Assembly: GCA_022495995.1 (NCBI GenBank)
Contig: JAFEMH010000749.1
Coordinates: 135,001-199,000, forward strand
Source: Adenophora triphylla var. japonica
Taxonomy: Eukaryota; Streptophyta; Magnoliopsida; Asterales; Campanulaceae
Length of the DNA stretch: 64,000 nt
Reading direction: 5' to 3'
A program made the translations under genes and the position numbers. Every line of letters starts with the position of its first letter. The first letter of the stretch is position 1. This document shows positions 45,179-55,385 of the stretch, in pieces. The notes below the pieces were generated by a model, which searched no databases, was not told where the DNA came from, and saw only the letters and a list, made by a program, of their open reading frames with translations.

Positions 45179-45551
45179 CACTACTAAAAATCATATTTAT
45201 TGAGACGGGAAAATCATATTTATTGAGACGGGAAAGGGTCTCATTAAGTTGCCTAAAAATAGGATCCAGTACCGTCCCTATTTGAATTAGGATAAAACAG
45301 AGACAAATAGGGGTCTCAATAAGTGGGTGTCACAAATATTTTAGAGACGACAATTACCGTCCCTGACATAAATATTACATGTTAAAACAGGGACCATTAG
45401 AAAATAATGTCCCAAATTAGGGACTATTAGAGAATTGCTGTCTCAAAAGAGAGAGCATTATAGAATTGCTGTCTCAAATTTTTATAAACAGAGACTATTG
45501 TTAATTTCTGTCTCAAGCTAAGTGTCTCTAAAAGACATATTTCTTGTAGTG
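45179..45551. mobile_element. CACTA-3: 373-bp non-autonomous CACTA insertion
   Basis: Starts CACTACTAAAAATC and ends TTCTTGTAGTG, with the 3-bp duplication TCT on both sides (45176-45178 and 45552-45554). Copy B has the uninterrupted sequence TTTGTCTCCCC at about 60844, so the insertion is proven by its empty site. Subterminal words are TGTCTC/GAGAC (for example TTGAGACGGGAAA twice near 45203 and 45223). It disrupts the Copia-3 integrase. No coding capacity. Confidence 0.95.
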
Positions 45552-46480
45552 TCTCCCCTTTTTCTGTTATTTTTAGCATAAGTTAGACAACCAAACGTAC
45601 GCAAGTATTCATACTTGGGCTTCTTATGAAACAAGACCTCATAAGGGGTTTGATTCTTCAGAGTTTTGGAGGGTAGGCGATTAATGATATAGGTGGCTGT
45701 TAACACACATTCTCCCCAAAATTGTATTAGCAAACCGGCCTCAAATCTCTATGCCCATGCTACCTCTAAAATATGTCCATGCTTGCGTTCAATAACTCCA
45801 TTTTGTTGTGGAGTGTCGGTGAAAGATGTCTCAAGTACCATCCCATGCTCAATATAATAATTCACTATTTCTCGAGGTTGAAATTCAAGTCCATTATCAC
45901 TACGGATTCGTTTTATTCTTTTCCCAAATTAAGTGTCAATCATATTGCAAAACATGGTAAGGTAACGATAAACCTCAGATTTATATTTCATAAGAAAAAC
46001 CCATATATCCCTACTAAAATCATCAACCACAGATAAGAAGTAAGGTGACCCAGAAAACGAATGTGTGTTATACCCTCCCCGAATATCACAATGAATGAGA
46101 TCGAAACAAGAACTTGACTGGAGATTACTACTAGGAAAGGGGAGCCGTGTTAACTTGGCTCGAAAACAAGAATCACAATGTTCTATCGTTTATTTTCTAC
46201 CACAAATACTCAAAATAATGAGATTTCAACATAGATGAGTGCCCTAATATTTTGTGCCAAACACTGGAATCTATAGTAGCCGTCAAAGCCATACCTTCTT
46301 GAGCAACTGGTTCCATGTAGTATGGACCATTAGCGCGTTTACCCATCCCAATCAGATTTCTCAAAGCTAAGTCCTGCACGACACAAAAATCCGAGAAAAA
46401 TATTAGGGCACAATTGAAATCCTTTGTCAATCCGCTGACAGAAAGTAGGTTGCATTTAAAATCGAGAATATTCAAAACAT
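45518..46480 (-). pseudogene. Copia-3 integrase (copy A)
   Basis: In minus frames from 46475 leftward: the GAG-pre-integrase region (DFKCNLLSVSGLTKDFNCAL, SVWHKILGHSS), then core fragments (KRIRSDNGLEF near 45890-45925, TPQQNGVIERKHGHILE near 45770-45825), and the C-terminal part LLIQFWGECVLTATYIINRL at 45733 with TFGCLTYAK. Both core acids are present, but in-frame stops interrupt it, including one near 45930 shared with copy B. The C-terminal end is cut by CACTA-3. Confidence 0.82.
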
Positions 46481-46599
46481 GACTAATTTTCTGCCAATTT
46501 GGTAGACTTGTTCAACCAACACTTCGAACAGGAATAGAATCCCCATTAGGGATTTGGACTGGTAGTTCAGTTCCGGACTGATTCTAATTCTCGAGAATT

Positions 46600-47790
46600 C
46601 TGCCATCGCACGTGATGTGCTCACTTGCTCCTTAGTCAATAATCCAGGGCATCAAAGAAACCTTACCTGCCATATTTGCAGTTGGTGTGTTGCTCCCTTG
46701 ATCACTGCCCATCACCGTCTGATTCATATTCAAATATTGGACAAGCTTGGCATAATTCTGTGCCGACAATTCGGGTAAAGGGCTATCACCAGCCTCATCA
46801 AGGTGTGCATATTTCCTTGCAACCTTCACCTTATTGTGGCTATCTCCCCCTCTTGACCCACTGCCATTGTTTTTCTTCCAGCATCCGGATATCTTATGAG
46901 TCCATAGCATTTCTCAATCGTGTGATAGAGCTTTCCACAATGACTACACTTGGGTTTTTCTTGCTAGCCATTCTTGTTCTCTTCCATGTGTTATCGTGGT
47001 CCTCTGCTTGCCTGAAACGCCGCTGCCTCTATATTCATCCTTCCTGTTGACGTGATTTGCCTTTGTCACTCATCTTCATAAACGAGATGATATGTTGTAC
47101 CCGGGGAAACAATCGGCTTCGTGCCCAAAATCTGTGTCTTTATAGCTCCAAAGCTTTCATCAAGACCCATGAGAAACTCATACAACCGCTTCTTCTCCTT
47201 CATCTCCGTCAGCTGCTTTGGAACGTCGCTAGAACACCCCCCACGCTTGCATCTCGGAGTAGGTGAAATTGACTATATTTCGTCCCATAAAGTCTTTAGC
47301 TTTGTGAAGTATGATGAAACTGAAAGTCTCTTCTACCGAGTGAGAGTAATTTCACGTTTCAATTCATATGCTCTTGGTGCGCTCTCATTCCCAAAATACT
47401 CACGCAAGTCTTCCCAAATCTCTCGCGCTGTCTTGGCATGCTTGACGCTGTTTCGAATGTCCTTCTCTATGGCGATATGTAATCATCCCTTTACCATGGC
47501 ATTGTGACGTCGCCATAGTGACAAGTCTATTGCACCTTCCTTAGGAGTTGGTATCGATCCATCCACGAACCCAAACTTGTTTTTTGCGAACAAGGCATTG
47601 GCCATTTCATCTGCCCAAATCCGAGTAATTTCCGTGGCGAAGAAGATCGCTAACAAATACAATATTGGGGTTGTCTGAAGCTGCGATGTAGTAGGAAGAC
47701 ATAACATCCACCACGATTCCATTGATGGGGTTACCAATGGAATCGTGGTGGGTGTTACCAATGGAATCACTGCTAACCTCAGCCGCCATT
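46600..47790 (-). pseudogene. Copia-3 gag and protease region (copy A)
   Basis: Gag starts at 47789 with MAAEVSSDS, followed by SSYYIAASDNPNIVFVSDLL, the N-terminal domain of Retrotran_gag_3 type, then NALFAKNKFGFVDGSIPTPK and LWRRHNAMVKG in a shifted frame (47483-47690). A CCHC zinc knuckle, CSHCGKLYHTIEKC, is readable near 46915-46960. The stretch LSAQNYAKLVQYLN and the truncated protease edge MPWIID follow at 46632-46780. Stops occur within gag. This is a different Copia lineage from Copia-1 and Copia-2. Confidence 0.8.
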
Positions 47791-48081
47791 GAAATGAGAA
47801 AAAGGAAAAAATGCGGATAGTTTTCAACGCAATTTGGCAAATGATTTTCATATATTATATCAAAATAAGACATGAGAAGACCTATATATACTAATAAGTC
47901 TTACGAGATTTCTATGGATCTTTCTAAATAATTATCCTAATCTCCTATAAATAATTATCCTAATCTATATACAATCAATCAAATATTATCAACTCCATCA
48001 ATACCAGAAACTGTCTCGGTCTTCCCTCCTTAATAGGGCGGTCTAATCGTGCAATTGTTGGTTATTTATGAAATCTTATAC
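47791..48081 (-). repeat. Copia-3 leader and probable 5' LTR remnant (copy A)
   Basis: AT-rich sequence upstream of gag. It includes TATATATAGG-type words (47885-47892) and a doubled AATAATTATCCTAATCT word (about 47927-47960), resembling a Copia LTR. Exact LTR ends and a primer site could not be fixed. Confidence 0.4.
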
Positions 48082-48100
48082 TCCCTCCGTCCCATAGAGT
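48082..48100. mobile_element. Stowaway MITE remnant (copy A)
   Basis: CTCCCTCCGTCCCATAGAG flanked by TA on both sides. It is the left end of the 233-bp Stowaway that is complete in copy B (63375-63607). Loss between two GAG words, one in each terminal arm, would explain it. Confidence 0.88.
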
Positions 48101-48157
48101 ATGAAATAAATTATATAGGTGGCGGCTTAAATCAATTTCGGAGGCAGAAAATCAATT

Positions 48158-48480
48158 ATGATTAAGTTTGTGGCTCAAGCTCTACCAAACTTATTGCATG
48201 TCTGCTTTTCTCCTTTCGTTGTCGCTGGTTTGTTTGCTTAAAAAATGATGAATTCTTATTTATGTGTTTCCAAGGATGGCAGAGGACTAGGTTTCCGTAA
48301 TTTTCATGTTTATAACTTGGCGATGTTAGAAAAGTTTGGTTGGTGGTTGACTGTCGTCCCAAATGCTTTTGATAGTCGTGAAATATTTCCCGCCGTGGAC
48401 TTTTTGAATGCTCGGGATGGGCAGTCTCCAAACGTAAGAGAGTTGGAGATGGCAGAAATAAAAGTATTTGGATTAATTCG
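48158..48480 (+). pseudogene. L1-type LINE RT C-terminal fragment (copy A)
   Basis: Plus-strand fragment of the region after the RT domain in plant L1 LINEs. IKFVAQALPNLLHVCFSPF (48161-48220) corresponds to the usual LIKAVAQAIPTY...CF block. After a short break, KDGRGLGFRNFHVYNLAML (48270-48330) and FPAVDFLNARDGQSP (48388-48432) match the GGLGFRDL...FNLALLGKQ...FLNAKLG blocks. Segments between are missing and the frame ends in non-coding sequence. Copy B repeats it at 63662-64000. Confidence 0.78.
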
Positions 48481-49097
48481 TGCTTTAAGCAAGATTCAAA
48501 CTTTTATATTAGCCCATAAACCCCTTATTTTATGTGTTTTGTGTAGGACTGACAAATTTTTTAAATATATACCGATCAACATGTGTATCAATCGTATCAA
48601 TTATAATTGGTACATGAAAATGGGTATATCGAATGTTGGTACAGTAGTACCATATCAGTTCTATATAATTGGTTGGTACATGATATATAGATTTAATTTC
48701 ACAATATTTTGGGGGAAACTAGTTTCTCCCTAAGTTATAAAAAGTCCTGTTTTTTTAAACTGATCTTATATTCGTCAAATATTTGCAAGTTGAAAAAAAT
48801 TGGATTTTTTATAATTTATGGAGAAACTGATTTCTCCCAAAACTTACTCATTTAATTTTGGTTGGTATATCGAGTACCAATTATGATTTTAAAATATTTA
48901 TTTTCATATAAATATGTATGTATATATAAAAAATGTCCATCATTTTACTCTTTAAAAGCAAATTCAATTGGGACAAAACTGTAATATCAAGTTAAATAGC
49001 TCCACCCTCCATTGACTCCAATCTTCTTCCCCTTTGCCTAGAAGCGCCGTTTTCAAAAATTTTCACACATTGTTTCTTCAAGAATCCATTTTCTACC
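48481..49097. other. Unrecognised AT-rich stretch
   Basis: No recognised gene. It contains GGTAYA words around 48570-48680 (TTGGTAC, GGTACAT). There is also a pair of inverted similar sequences, GGGGGAAACTAGTTTCTCCC near 48712 and GGAGAAACTGATTTCTCCC near 48820, that may mark a small MITE. The right end (49016-49097) would be contiguous with 53831 before the hAT insertion. Confidence 0.45.
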
Positions 49098-49561
49098 ATC
49101 CTCATCAGGGGCGGAGCCAGGAATTTGCTGAGGGGGTGACGCAGCACGGAAGCGGATAAATTTCGTGATTAGCGCACTAATCACAAGAACTCTTCAAGCG
49201 AAGAATCCTCAAACATAATACTGGAATTCACCAGAAATTAACTGGAATCCACCTGAAAATAAAGAGAAAACTCTTCAAATTTATTAATCAAAAGCTAATT
49301 TTCGGATTACACCACTAGGCCTATTTTATAGTGCCCATAAAACTTGAAAAACAATCCTAAACCTTCTAGAATTACTCCTAACCTATATGGTAACTAAATA
49401 GAACTCAAAAACTAGTAAATCTTCTCAAAATCTACTCTAAAATCATCCCTAATCAACCTATTAAAATTAATGACGAAAATAACCAATAAAATGTAAACTA
49501 GAACAAATTAAGTCCTAAGATAGTAATTAAAATACAAAATTAATTGATATATTTGACTTCG

Positions 49562-50143
49562 TCAAATATCATTTCTTGGTGCAGATTCCTTCTCGGTTCC
49601 TCCTACATCAGTCACCCATTCTTCAAAAGAACTCGACCCCGAGTTCACATCCGATGTTTGAAAGGAGCCATTCCACCGAAATAAATACTTGGAATAAATT
49701 CGCCCCTTTTGCAAGATTTGATATAAACCAATTTTGTCCGGATAAAAATTAAAACTATCAATCCCGTCCATCCGTTGATCGTCTGTCCCATCTTCCTCAG
49801 AGTCAACAATGAATGAAAAATTAGCGTCCTCCATAGACTCTCCCACAATCTCCCCATGATCAATAATAAAATTATCATCGTATTTCAATTCTTCTGTCCA
49901 ATCAATAACATCCACAACAATATCAAAAATTGATGGTGCAGACCAAGTAATACCACCCGCATCTTCATTCATGGGCTCACCTAGGGCATGATCATGAACC
50001 ATAATACTTGAAGGAGTAATTTCACCACATACCTGAATAATTTCATATTTTGCACATACATCTTCCCCTTCCTCAACCTTCTCTTGATTCGACAGAGGAA
50101 CCGCTGGAAGAATGGATTTGTCAACTCCTGAAACCTCTTGCAC
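49562..50143 (-). pseudogene. Gag-only element, ORF downstream part (internal 1)
   Basis: 193 codons, acidic, beginning in a frame continuous with gag in the second copy. It contains PAVPLSNQEKVEEGEDVCAK and a Trp/Gly-containing C-terminus (YLFRWNGSFQTSDVNSGSS, FEEWVTDVGGTE) that runs into the LTR. The region DDNFIIDHGEIVGES is not recognised. No zinc knuckle or enzyme motif is visible. In internal 1 it is separated from the gag N-terminus by a frame break near 50234; in internal 2 the same point is intact but other parts are broken. Confidence 0.6.
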
Positions 50144-50233
50144 ATCGTGCCCCTTCGTCTCTTCAATTGTAGGTGCTTCACTTTCGTTCGCAACAAAACC
50201 TCGAATCGGCCCCGACGCTTTTCTTCAAGACGT

Positions 50234-50713
50234 TCATGGATCCGCAGATCTACGCGCTTTCAGTTTCTGAATCTTGGCAGTGTAGTGATCGGCTTTGTCA
50301 GCATAAAATTTGGCTTTCATCCTATGTCGCTGCCTAAGCACTCGCTCCCTTGATGTCCGATTCAGATCTCTGATTGCTTTATATTTCTGCACACGTCGAT
50401 CATGCTTGTCCGCTTCGTTGAGTTCTTCGTCCTCTAACGCTAGAAAATATTGTTCCTGTTGTCGAGCACGATCCAATCGAAGATCTATTCCGTGAATAAC
50501 CTCGTCATCAGATCTGGAACTGGACTCCCCATTATTCCGATTTTCTGTCCCTTGAGGACGTCGTCTTGGATTAACCCTGTCTCTCTCACCATGACAGTTT
50601 TGATTGGTGTTTTGATCTTGTTGAGCGGCAACCAACGCTGCAATCTGCGTTGCCAAGGAAGTGATAGCGGTAGTTACACCACCGATATCAACCTTTGTTG
50701 CCTGATCTCCCAT
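50234..50713 (-). pseudogene. Gag-only element, gag-like N-terminus (internal 1)
   Basis: From the ATG at 50713, just inside the primer site, the frame reads MGDQATKVDIGGVTTAITSL, then TQIAALVAAQQDQN, a pattern like the N-terminus of plant LTR-retrotransposon Gag. A strongly charged helix-forming region follows (LRLDRARQQEQYFLALEDEE, HDRRVQKYKAIRDLNRTSRE, HYTAKIQKLKARRS). A stop at 50234 follows a frame change. No CCHC knuckle is present, so nucleocapsid activity is not supported. The upstream methionine at 50812 lies across the LTR/primer-site junction and is not a real start. Confidence 0.6.
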
Positions 50714-50750
50714 AATACTACAGTATGATGTAAAAGACAGGATATGGCCT

Positions 50751-50762
50751 GCTCTGATACCA
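50751..50762 (-). other. Primer binding site (gag-only element, copy 1)
   Basis: Minus-strand TGGTATCAGAGC, two bases from LTR2 (50765). The second copy is at 52119-52130, next to LTR3. Confidence 0.9.
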
Positions 50763-51257
50763 ACTGACGCAGCACGGAAGCGGATAAATTTCGTGATTAG
50801 CGCACTAATCACAAGAACTCTTCAAGCGAAGAATCCTCAAACATAATACTGGAATCCACCAGAAATTAACTGGAATCCACCTGAAAATAAAGAGAAAACT
50901 CTTCAAATTTATTAATCAAAAGCTAATTTTCGGATTACACCACTAGGCCTATTTTATAGTGCCCATAAAACTTGAAAAACAATCCTAAACCTTCTAGAAT
51001 TACTCCTAACCTATATGGTAACTAAAGAGAACTCAAAAACTAGTAAATCTTCTCAAAATCTACTCTAAAATCATCCCTAATCAACCTATTAAAATTAATG
51101 ACGAAAATAACCAATAAAATGTAAACTAGAACAAATTAAGTCCTAAGATAGTAATTAAAATACAAAATTAATTGATATATTTGACTTCGTCAAATATCAT
51201 TTCTTGGTGCAGATTCCTTCTCGGTTCCTCCTAGGGCATCTTCATTCATGGGCTCAC

Positions 51258-52081
51258 CTAGGGCATGATCATGAACCATAATACTTGAACCATAATACTT
51301 GATGGTGCAGACCAAGTAATACCACCCGCATCTTCATTCATGGGCTCACCTAGGGCATGATCATGAACCATAATACTTGAAGGAGTAATTTCACCACATA
51401 CCTGAATAATTTCATATTTTGCACATACATCTTCCCCTTCCTCAACCTTCTCTTCAGATTCAGACAAGGGAACTGCTGGAAGAATGGATTTGTCAACTCC
51501 TGAAACCTCTTGCACATCAGGCCCCTTCGTCTCTTCAATTGTAGGTGCTTCACTTTCGTTCTGCAACAAAACCTCGAATTGGCCCCGACGTTTTTCTTCA
51601 GCACGTTCATGGACTGCAGATCTACGCGCTTTCAGTTTCTGAATCTTGGCAGTGTAGTGATCGGCTTTGTCAGCATAAAATTTGGCTTCCATCCTATGTC
51701 GCTGCCTAAGCACTCGCTCCCTTGATGTCCGATTCAGATCTCTGATTGCTTTATATTTACGCACACGTCGATCATGCTTGTCCGCTTCGTTGAGTTCTTC
51801 GTCCTCTAACGCTAGAAAATATTGTTCCGTTGTCGAGCACGATCCAATCGAAGATCTATTCCGTGAATAACCTCGTCATCGATCTGAACCGGACTCCCCA
51901 TTATTCCGATTTTCGTCCTCTTGAGGACGTCGTCTTGGATTAACCCCGTCTCTCTCACCATGACAGCTTTGATTGGTGTTTTGATCTTGTTGAGCGGCAA
52001 CCAACGCTGCACCAAGGCTGCCAAGGAAGTGATAGCGGTAGTTACACCACCGATATCAACCTTTGTTGCCTGATCTCCCAT
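51258..52081 (-). pseudogene. Gag-only element, gag-like ORF (internal 2)
   Basis: Second copy: N-terminus from ATG at 52081 (MGDQATKVDIGGVTTAITSL) to a frame break near 51830. Then 51764-51258 has HDRRVRKYKAIRDLNRTSRE-type sequence, ARRSAVHERAEEKRRGQFEV, and TKGPDVQEVSGVDKSILPAV. The C-terminal part of internal 1 is missing, replaced by a short tandem duplication of GGGCATGATCATGAACC words near 51230-51375. The breaks are at different places from those of internal 1, mostly at CAG/CTG. Confidence 0.62.
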
Positions 52082-52799
52082 AATACTACAGTATGATGTA
52101 AAAGACAGGATATGGCCTGCTCTGATACCAACTGACGCAGCACGAAAGCGGATAAATTTCGTGATTAGCGCACTAATCACAAGAACTCTTCAAGCGAAGA
52201 ATCCTCAAACATAATACTGGAATCCACCAGAAATTAACTGGAATCCACCTGAAAATAAAGAGAAAACTCTTCAAATTTATTAATCAAAAGCTAATTTTCG
52301 GATTACACCACTAGGCCTATTTTATAGTGCCCATAAAACTTGAAAAACAATCCTAAACCTTCTAGAATTACTCCTAACCTATATGGTAACTAAATAGAAC
52401 TCAAAAACTAGTAAATCTTCTCAAAATCTACTCTAAAATCATCCCTAATCAACCTATTAAAATTAATGACGAAAATAACCAATAAAATGTAAACTAGAAC
52501 AAATTAAGTCCTAAGATAGTAATTAAAATACAAAATTAATTGATATATTTGACTTCGTCAAATATCATTTCTTGGTGCAGATTCCTTCTCGGTTCCTCCT
52601 ACATCAGGGGGGGGCAAGATTATACGGGGGTTCGGGGGCAGCGCCCCCGAAAAAACTTTTCGGGTCGGACAAGTAAAAAATGGGTCGGATCCATGAAAAA
52701 CAAATAAATAAGGAAAAATGTAATAATATTTCATACACAAAATCATGTTCAAATTAGTTCATCAGAACGGGAAATAACCGGAAAAAAAAAACTTACAAT

Positions 52800-53237
52800 T
52801 TAAATAGCACTAGTGGCACTAGTGATTTTCGGCAAAAGATTTTTACGAGTAGCCATATCTTGAAAACGCTTCAAGATTCGTTCATTAGAAATATCTATGA
52901 ACAGAGCTTTCTCAATGTACACCAACAAACAATCGTTCAAATATTTAGACATACTATATTCAAGCCAATTAAAATCCCCAAACCAATCATCTCTAAAACT
53001 ACGACTTGGAATTCCTTTTTTTGGAAATGCATGACCTTTTGGTTGACAAGGACCTTTAGCCACATATTCTCTACGAATACGGTCCTGAATATTCACATCA
53101 AAACTATCAATTGACTTTCGTAGATCGGGATCAGAAACATTGTCATTTTCTACAATTTCGACAACCACATTTTCATTTCCAACACTAGAACTAGAAGAAG
53201 CAGTAGATCTAGGCCTTTTTAATACAAATCTATCCAT
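52800..53237 (-). pseudogene. hAT transposase, internally deleted (TTF-type)
   Basis: 145-codon open frame from MDRFVLKRPR, a typical start of plant hAT proteins of the TTF-type zinc-finger/ZMYM1-like family. Residues 55-71 (RREYVAKGPCQPKGHAF) and 84-98 (DWFGDFNWLEYSMSK) form the N-terminal part of the TTF finger. From about residue 114 (IDISNERILKRFQDMATRKN) it jumps to a block that normally lies several hundred residues later. The rest of the finger, the catalytic RNase H-fold and the dimerisation domain are gone. The frame stayed open across the join, so a short chimeric protein could be made, but not an active transposase. Confidence 0.75.
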
Positions 53238-53830
53238 TGATAAATCTAAATGAACAAAAAATACAATTGAAAACTTATCAATTTGTGAAGAAATTAAAAA
53301 TTAATCAACACATTTAAATTTCTAAACTCCATAAGAAGCAGTCTCCATTCAAATTTGTGAAGAAATTAAGAAGCAGTCTCCATTCAAATTTGTAGAGAGA
53401 GAGAGAGAGAGGAAATTACCGAGAGAGAGAGAGACGGCAGCAGCAAGGAGGAGAAGGAGGAGGAGCGGCGGCGTCAAGGAGGAGGAGCGACGGCGGCGTC
53501 GAGGAGGAGGAGCGACGCGGCAAGGGGCGGAGAAATTGGCTAGGTTTTTGTCGAGAGAGAGAGGAAATGACGTCCTCTCTGTTTTTTTTTAAATAACTGG
53601 AAATGGAATCGACGGAATTTATTTATTTATTTTTTTTTATTAATCAAAACTACGTCGTTTTGATTAATTAAAAAAAAAACGTGGAACTCTTTCTCTTCTC
53701 CGGCCAAATCCCTAGTTTTCGCCAGATTCCAGTGGGGGGGGGGCAAAAAAAAAAAAAAATTGCTGGCTGCATTTCCGCATTTGGGAGGGCAAGTGCCCCC
53801 TCTGCCCACTTTGGCTCATACGATCCTCAT

Positions 53831-54066
53831 AATCTTTGAAATAATAAAATGTTTGTCTCTCAAATTTTATTCACATATATATAAAACTCACCAATCAAAC
53901 AATCTCCATGATTCAATCAATATCATAATCTTTTTTGCAAAAATCAACAAAATATATTCACCTTAAATTCATTTGCTACTTAATGTTGGTTGGTTATAAT
54001 GATTTGTATGTTTTCTTTTTCCCGTTGTATAGAACATTGGAGTAACACAAAATAAATATTCAGAAC
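53831..54066. other. Unrecognised AT-rich stretch
   Basis: Host sequence between the hAT element and the first Tourist-type MITE. No gene or repeat recognised. Confidence 0.4.
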
Positions 54067-54339
54067 TTAGGCTCCGTTTGTTTCACCGTAAAACATTTTC
54101 CGGAAAATGTTTTCCGGAAAATAACCTGTTTTACGGTGTTTGGTTAGCCCCCGGAAAATGTTTTCCGGAAAATAACTCGTTTTCCGCTGTTTGGTTGCCT
54201 AAGTAAAACGTTTTCCGGAAAACATTTTACGCCCTTCCTAAGTAAAACGACCTACCGACCTTGTCCCAAGTAAAACATTTTCCGAAAATGGAGGCCTTAA
54301 TGTACAACTCATATTACGCCCGGCATACAACCACCCCAC

Positions 54340-54449
54340 CGCTATCCCACTTCCCCCAAAAAAATTTTTTTTTTTTTAATTTTTTGTAATCGCCTCCCCC
54401 ACCCCCACTCTACCCCACCCCCCCACCCCCCCCACTCCACCCCCCAAAA

Positions 54450-54480
<31 letters not shown>

Positions 54481-54530
54481 GTAATCGCCCCCTACCCCTC
54501 GCCTACCCCCACCCCCCCACCCACCCCCCC

Positions 54531-54562
<32 letters not shown>

Positions 54563-54980
54563 GTAATCGCCCCCCCCCCGCCTACCCACCCCCACCCCCA
54601 CCCCCCCCCCAAATTTTTTTTTTTTTTTTTTTGTAATCGCCCCCTACCCCCTACCCCTCTACCTTCCCCCCACCCTCACACCCACCCCCCCCAAATTTTT
54701 TTTTTTTTTTTTGTAATCGCCCCCTACCCCCGCCTACCCCCCCACCCCCACCTTCTCACTTCACCCCCACTTCAAATTTTTTTTTTTTTTTGTGTCGCCC
54801 CCTCTACCCTCGCCTACCCCCACTTCACCCCCCCACCCACCCCCCCAAAGTTTTTTTTTGTACGCCCTACCCCACCTTCACTCCCCCACCCCCCCACTCA
54901 CTTCACTTCAACCTCCAAATTTTTTTTTTTTTTTTTTTGTAATCGCTCCCCTACCCTCTACCCCACTTCACCCACCCCCC
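54340..54980. repeat. C-rich/poly-T minisatellite, left arm
   Basis: Units of about 70-85 bp marked by GTAATCGCC (near 54388, 54481, 54563, 54633, 54713) and decayed forms near 54791, 54859 and 54939. Each is followed by CCCACCCCC and a run of T. Confidence 0.85.
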
Positions 54981-55385
54981 TAAAAAATTTTTTGGGGGAG
55001 TGGGGTGGGGGCAGGGGGCGGCATAAAAAAAAAAAAAAAAAAAATTTTTTGGGGGGGGTGGGGGTGAGGCAGTAAGTAGAGGCGATTACAAAAAAAAAAA
55101 AAAAATTTTGGGGGGTGGGGGTGGGCAGGCAGGGGGCGACATTACAAAAAAAAAAAAAAAAATTTTTGGGGTGGGGGGTGGGGGTAGCCTGGGGTAGGGG
55201 GCGACACAAAAAAAAAAAAAAATTTTTGGGGGGGTGGGTGGGTGGGGGTGGGGTGGGGGCAGCAGGGGGCGAAAAAAAAAAAAAAAAATTTTGGGGGTGG
55301 GTGGGGGTGGGGGTGGGGTAGGGTGGGGGGGCGATTACAAAAAAAAAAAAAAAAAATTTTGGGGGGTGGGTGGGGTGGGGTAGGT
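54981..55385. repeat. G-rich/poly-A minisatellite, right arm
   Basis: Inverse of the left arm: six units ending GGGGGCGATTAC or variants (near 55015, 55083, 55134, 55199, 55266 and 55331), with A runs and TTTTGGGGGG. It could fold with the left arm into a long hairpin, and its G runs could form G-quadruplexes. Confidence 0.85.

Larger units (their letters stand above)
43195..48500. repeat. Large duplicated segment, copy A
   Basis: This segment (Copia-2 LTR, all of Copia-3, an L1 fragment) recurs in the same order and orientation from 58877 to the window end, at very high identity. Copy A alone has the CACTA-3 insertion at 45179-45551. Copy A also has only a 19-bp Stowaway remnant at 48082-48100 where copy B has the full element. 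Similarity stops abruptly to the left at 43195. Confidence 0.93.
49137..52606 (-). mobile_element. Gag-only LTR retrotransposon array (LTR-int-LTR-int-LTR)
   Basis: Three LTRs of about 470 bp (49137-49610, 50765-51233, 52133-52606) starting TGACGCAGCACGG and ending CCTCCTACATCA enclose two internal regions. The target duplication is GGGGG (49132-49136 and 52607-52611). Primer sites in minus orientation (tRNA-iMet) lie left of LTR2 and LTR3. It encodes only a gag-like protein, no protease, RT or integrase, so it fits the TR-GAG/LARD class of non-autonomous elements. The middle LTR has lost its last bases, and internal region 2 carries a deletion and a local duplication. Confidence 0.9.
49106..53822 (-). 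mobile_element. hAT element (non-autonomous), host of the gag-only array
   Basis: Left end CAGGGGCGGAGCCAGG (49106). The right end in inverse is CGTATGAGCCAAAG, similar but degenerate. A perfect 8-bp target duplication ATCCTCAT (49098-49105 and 53823-53830) proves one unit. Without the array the element is about 1.2 kb. It encodes a collapsed transposase (52800-53237). A GA-rich and GGAGGAGCG-rich stretch (53396-53530) lies upstream of that ORF. Confidence 0.88.
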
